Assembly: GCF_012726345.1 (NCBI RefSeq)
Contig: NZ_PTXN01000015.1
Span: forward strand, 1-64,000
Origin: Marinomonas sp. UCMA 3892
GTDB taxonomy: Bacteria; Pseudomonadota; Gammaproteobacteria; Pseudomonadales; Marinomonadaceae
Direction of reading: 5' to 3'
DNA length: 64,000 bases
Both the position numbers and the translations under genes were made by a program. Within the stretch, counting starts at the first letter, position 1; every line of letters begins with the position of its first letter. Positions 63,465 through 64,000 of the stretch are shown one piece after another. The notes under the pieces were generated by a model. It worked only from the letters and a program-made list of their open reading frames with translations, was not told where the DNA came from and did no database searches.

Positions 63465-64000
63465 CTAGCCAAGCAGATCTTTTGGCAACAAGGCTTTTGG
63501 AATATTTTGGTAACACACAGGACGCAAGAAACGACGAATCGACAAGGTACCGACTGAGGTTGCACCGAAGTTTGTCGACGCAGGATAAGGGCCACCATGC
63601 ACCATGGTATCGTTCACTTCAACACCAGTCGGGAAACCATTTGCTAACAAACGCCCTGCTTTACGTTCCAATACAGGTATAAGTTTCTGACACGCAGCAT
63701 AATCGCCTTCATCAAGGTGAATAGTACAGGTCAGCTGACCTTCCAAATGACGAGCAAGCTCGACCATTTGCTCAACACTGTCTGCCAAAACAACCAAGCC
63801 AAGCGGACCAAATACTTCATGGTGCAATGTCGGATGATCCAACCACGCTTGCCCCGTTACCGTAAATAAGTTTGGTCGTGCGGTACGATCTTCTGTATCT
63901 GCCGAACGAACCACCGCTTGAATACCCGTTTTTTCTATCGCCGCCACACCTGAGCGGTACGCATCAGCAATGCCATCCGTTAGCATGGTTTGCGCTGCCA
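63465..64000 (-). CDS. NADP-type aldehyde dehydrogenase, C-terminal part (partial)
   Basis: The 5' end lies beyond the right edge; at least 178 C-terminal residues are visible. Family marks are HHEVFGPLGLVVLADS (cofactor/Glu region), RLLANGFPTGVEV, MVHGGPYPASTNFGATSVG and IRRFLRPVCYQNIP. This C-terminus matches alpha-ketoglutarate semialdehyde (2,5-dioxovalerate) dehydrogenases, which end sugar-acid and hydroxyproline pathways. The frame is open through position 64000, so this is truncated by the window, not a pseudogene. Confidence 0.88.
   Translation of the reverse strand, partial: AAQTMLTDGIADAYRSGVAAIEKTGIQAVVRSADTEDRTARPNLFTVTGQAWLDHPTLHHEVFGPLGLVVLADSVEQMVELARHLEGQLTCTIHLDEGDYAACQKLIPVLERKAGRLLANGFPTGVEVNDTMVHGGPYPASTNFGATSVGTLSIRRFLRPVCYQNIPKALLPKDLLG

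Overview
The window looks like chromosome from a marine gammaproteobacterium of the Marinomonas/Oceanospirillales type. This is inferred from the protein families (NusB, EttA, RlmF, BetB/BetA, an AapJQMP-type importer), the moderately AT-rich coding style and the osmolyte and amino-acid transport content. No rRNA or tRNA gene, insertion sequence with transposase, or CRISPR array was seen.

Layout. Positions 1-2.8 kb hold nrdR-ribD and nusB on the minus strand. The nusB leader carries a perfect boxA, and what looks like the 5' end of a group IIC intron sits directly behind the nusB terminator and runs off the left edge. Positions 3-10 kb hold an EamA exporter, ettA, an Abi_2-type gene, a second EamA exporter with a divergent Lrp regulator, and a chemoreceptor. 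Positions 10.4-21.5 kb hold a DUF2868/DUF3482 membrane-GTPase pair, plsC, two c-di-GMP phosphodiesterases, rlmF, a LysR/EamA divergent pair with a clear palindromic operator, and a DUF6164 gene.

Positions 21.7-29.8 kb form the most coherent module: an ECF sigma factor and ChrR-type zinc anti-sigma factor, divergent from an eight-gene operon (SnoaL-like, SDR, FAD oxidoreductase, DUF1365, CFA synthase-like methyltransferase, DUF2878, an unknown exported protein, DUF3833 lipoprotein). Both sides have TGATCC-N18 promoters. By analogy with the Rhodobacter RpoE/ChrR singlet-oxygen regulon, this is probably a photo-oxidative-stress lipid-modification system.

Positions 29.9-37 kb hold two small proteins, an OlsF-type ornithine-lipid synthase with a Pho-box-like promoter, a His-rich membrane microprotein, a stand-alone CBM48 protein, and betB-betA behind a 30-bp perfect palindrome that is probably a BetI operator. 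Positions 37-44 kb are more accessory: a HEPN/zinc-ribbon protein, cpdB, a YefM-YoeB toxin-antitoxin pair, and two 149-bp dispersed-type repeats, followed by a YugP-type protease, a DnaJ-related protein and mltA.

Positions 44-48 kb hold a Fur-box exbB-exbD-exbD-tonB operon and corA. Positions 48-54.6 kb hold aapJQMP, a GntR/FCD regulator and iadA, apparently tied into one regulon by a shared ATGGATACAT motif. Positions 54.7-64 kb hold a DUF1127 protein, LysE/AraC, MATE and MFS exporters, an 8-oxoguanine-deaminase-like amidohydrolase, an orphan periplasmic binding protein, a LysR regulator and the 3' part of an aldehyde dehydrogenase gene cut by the right edge.
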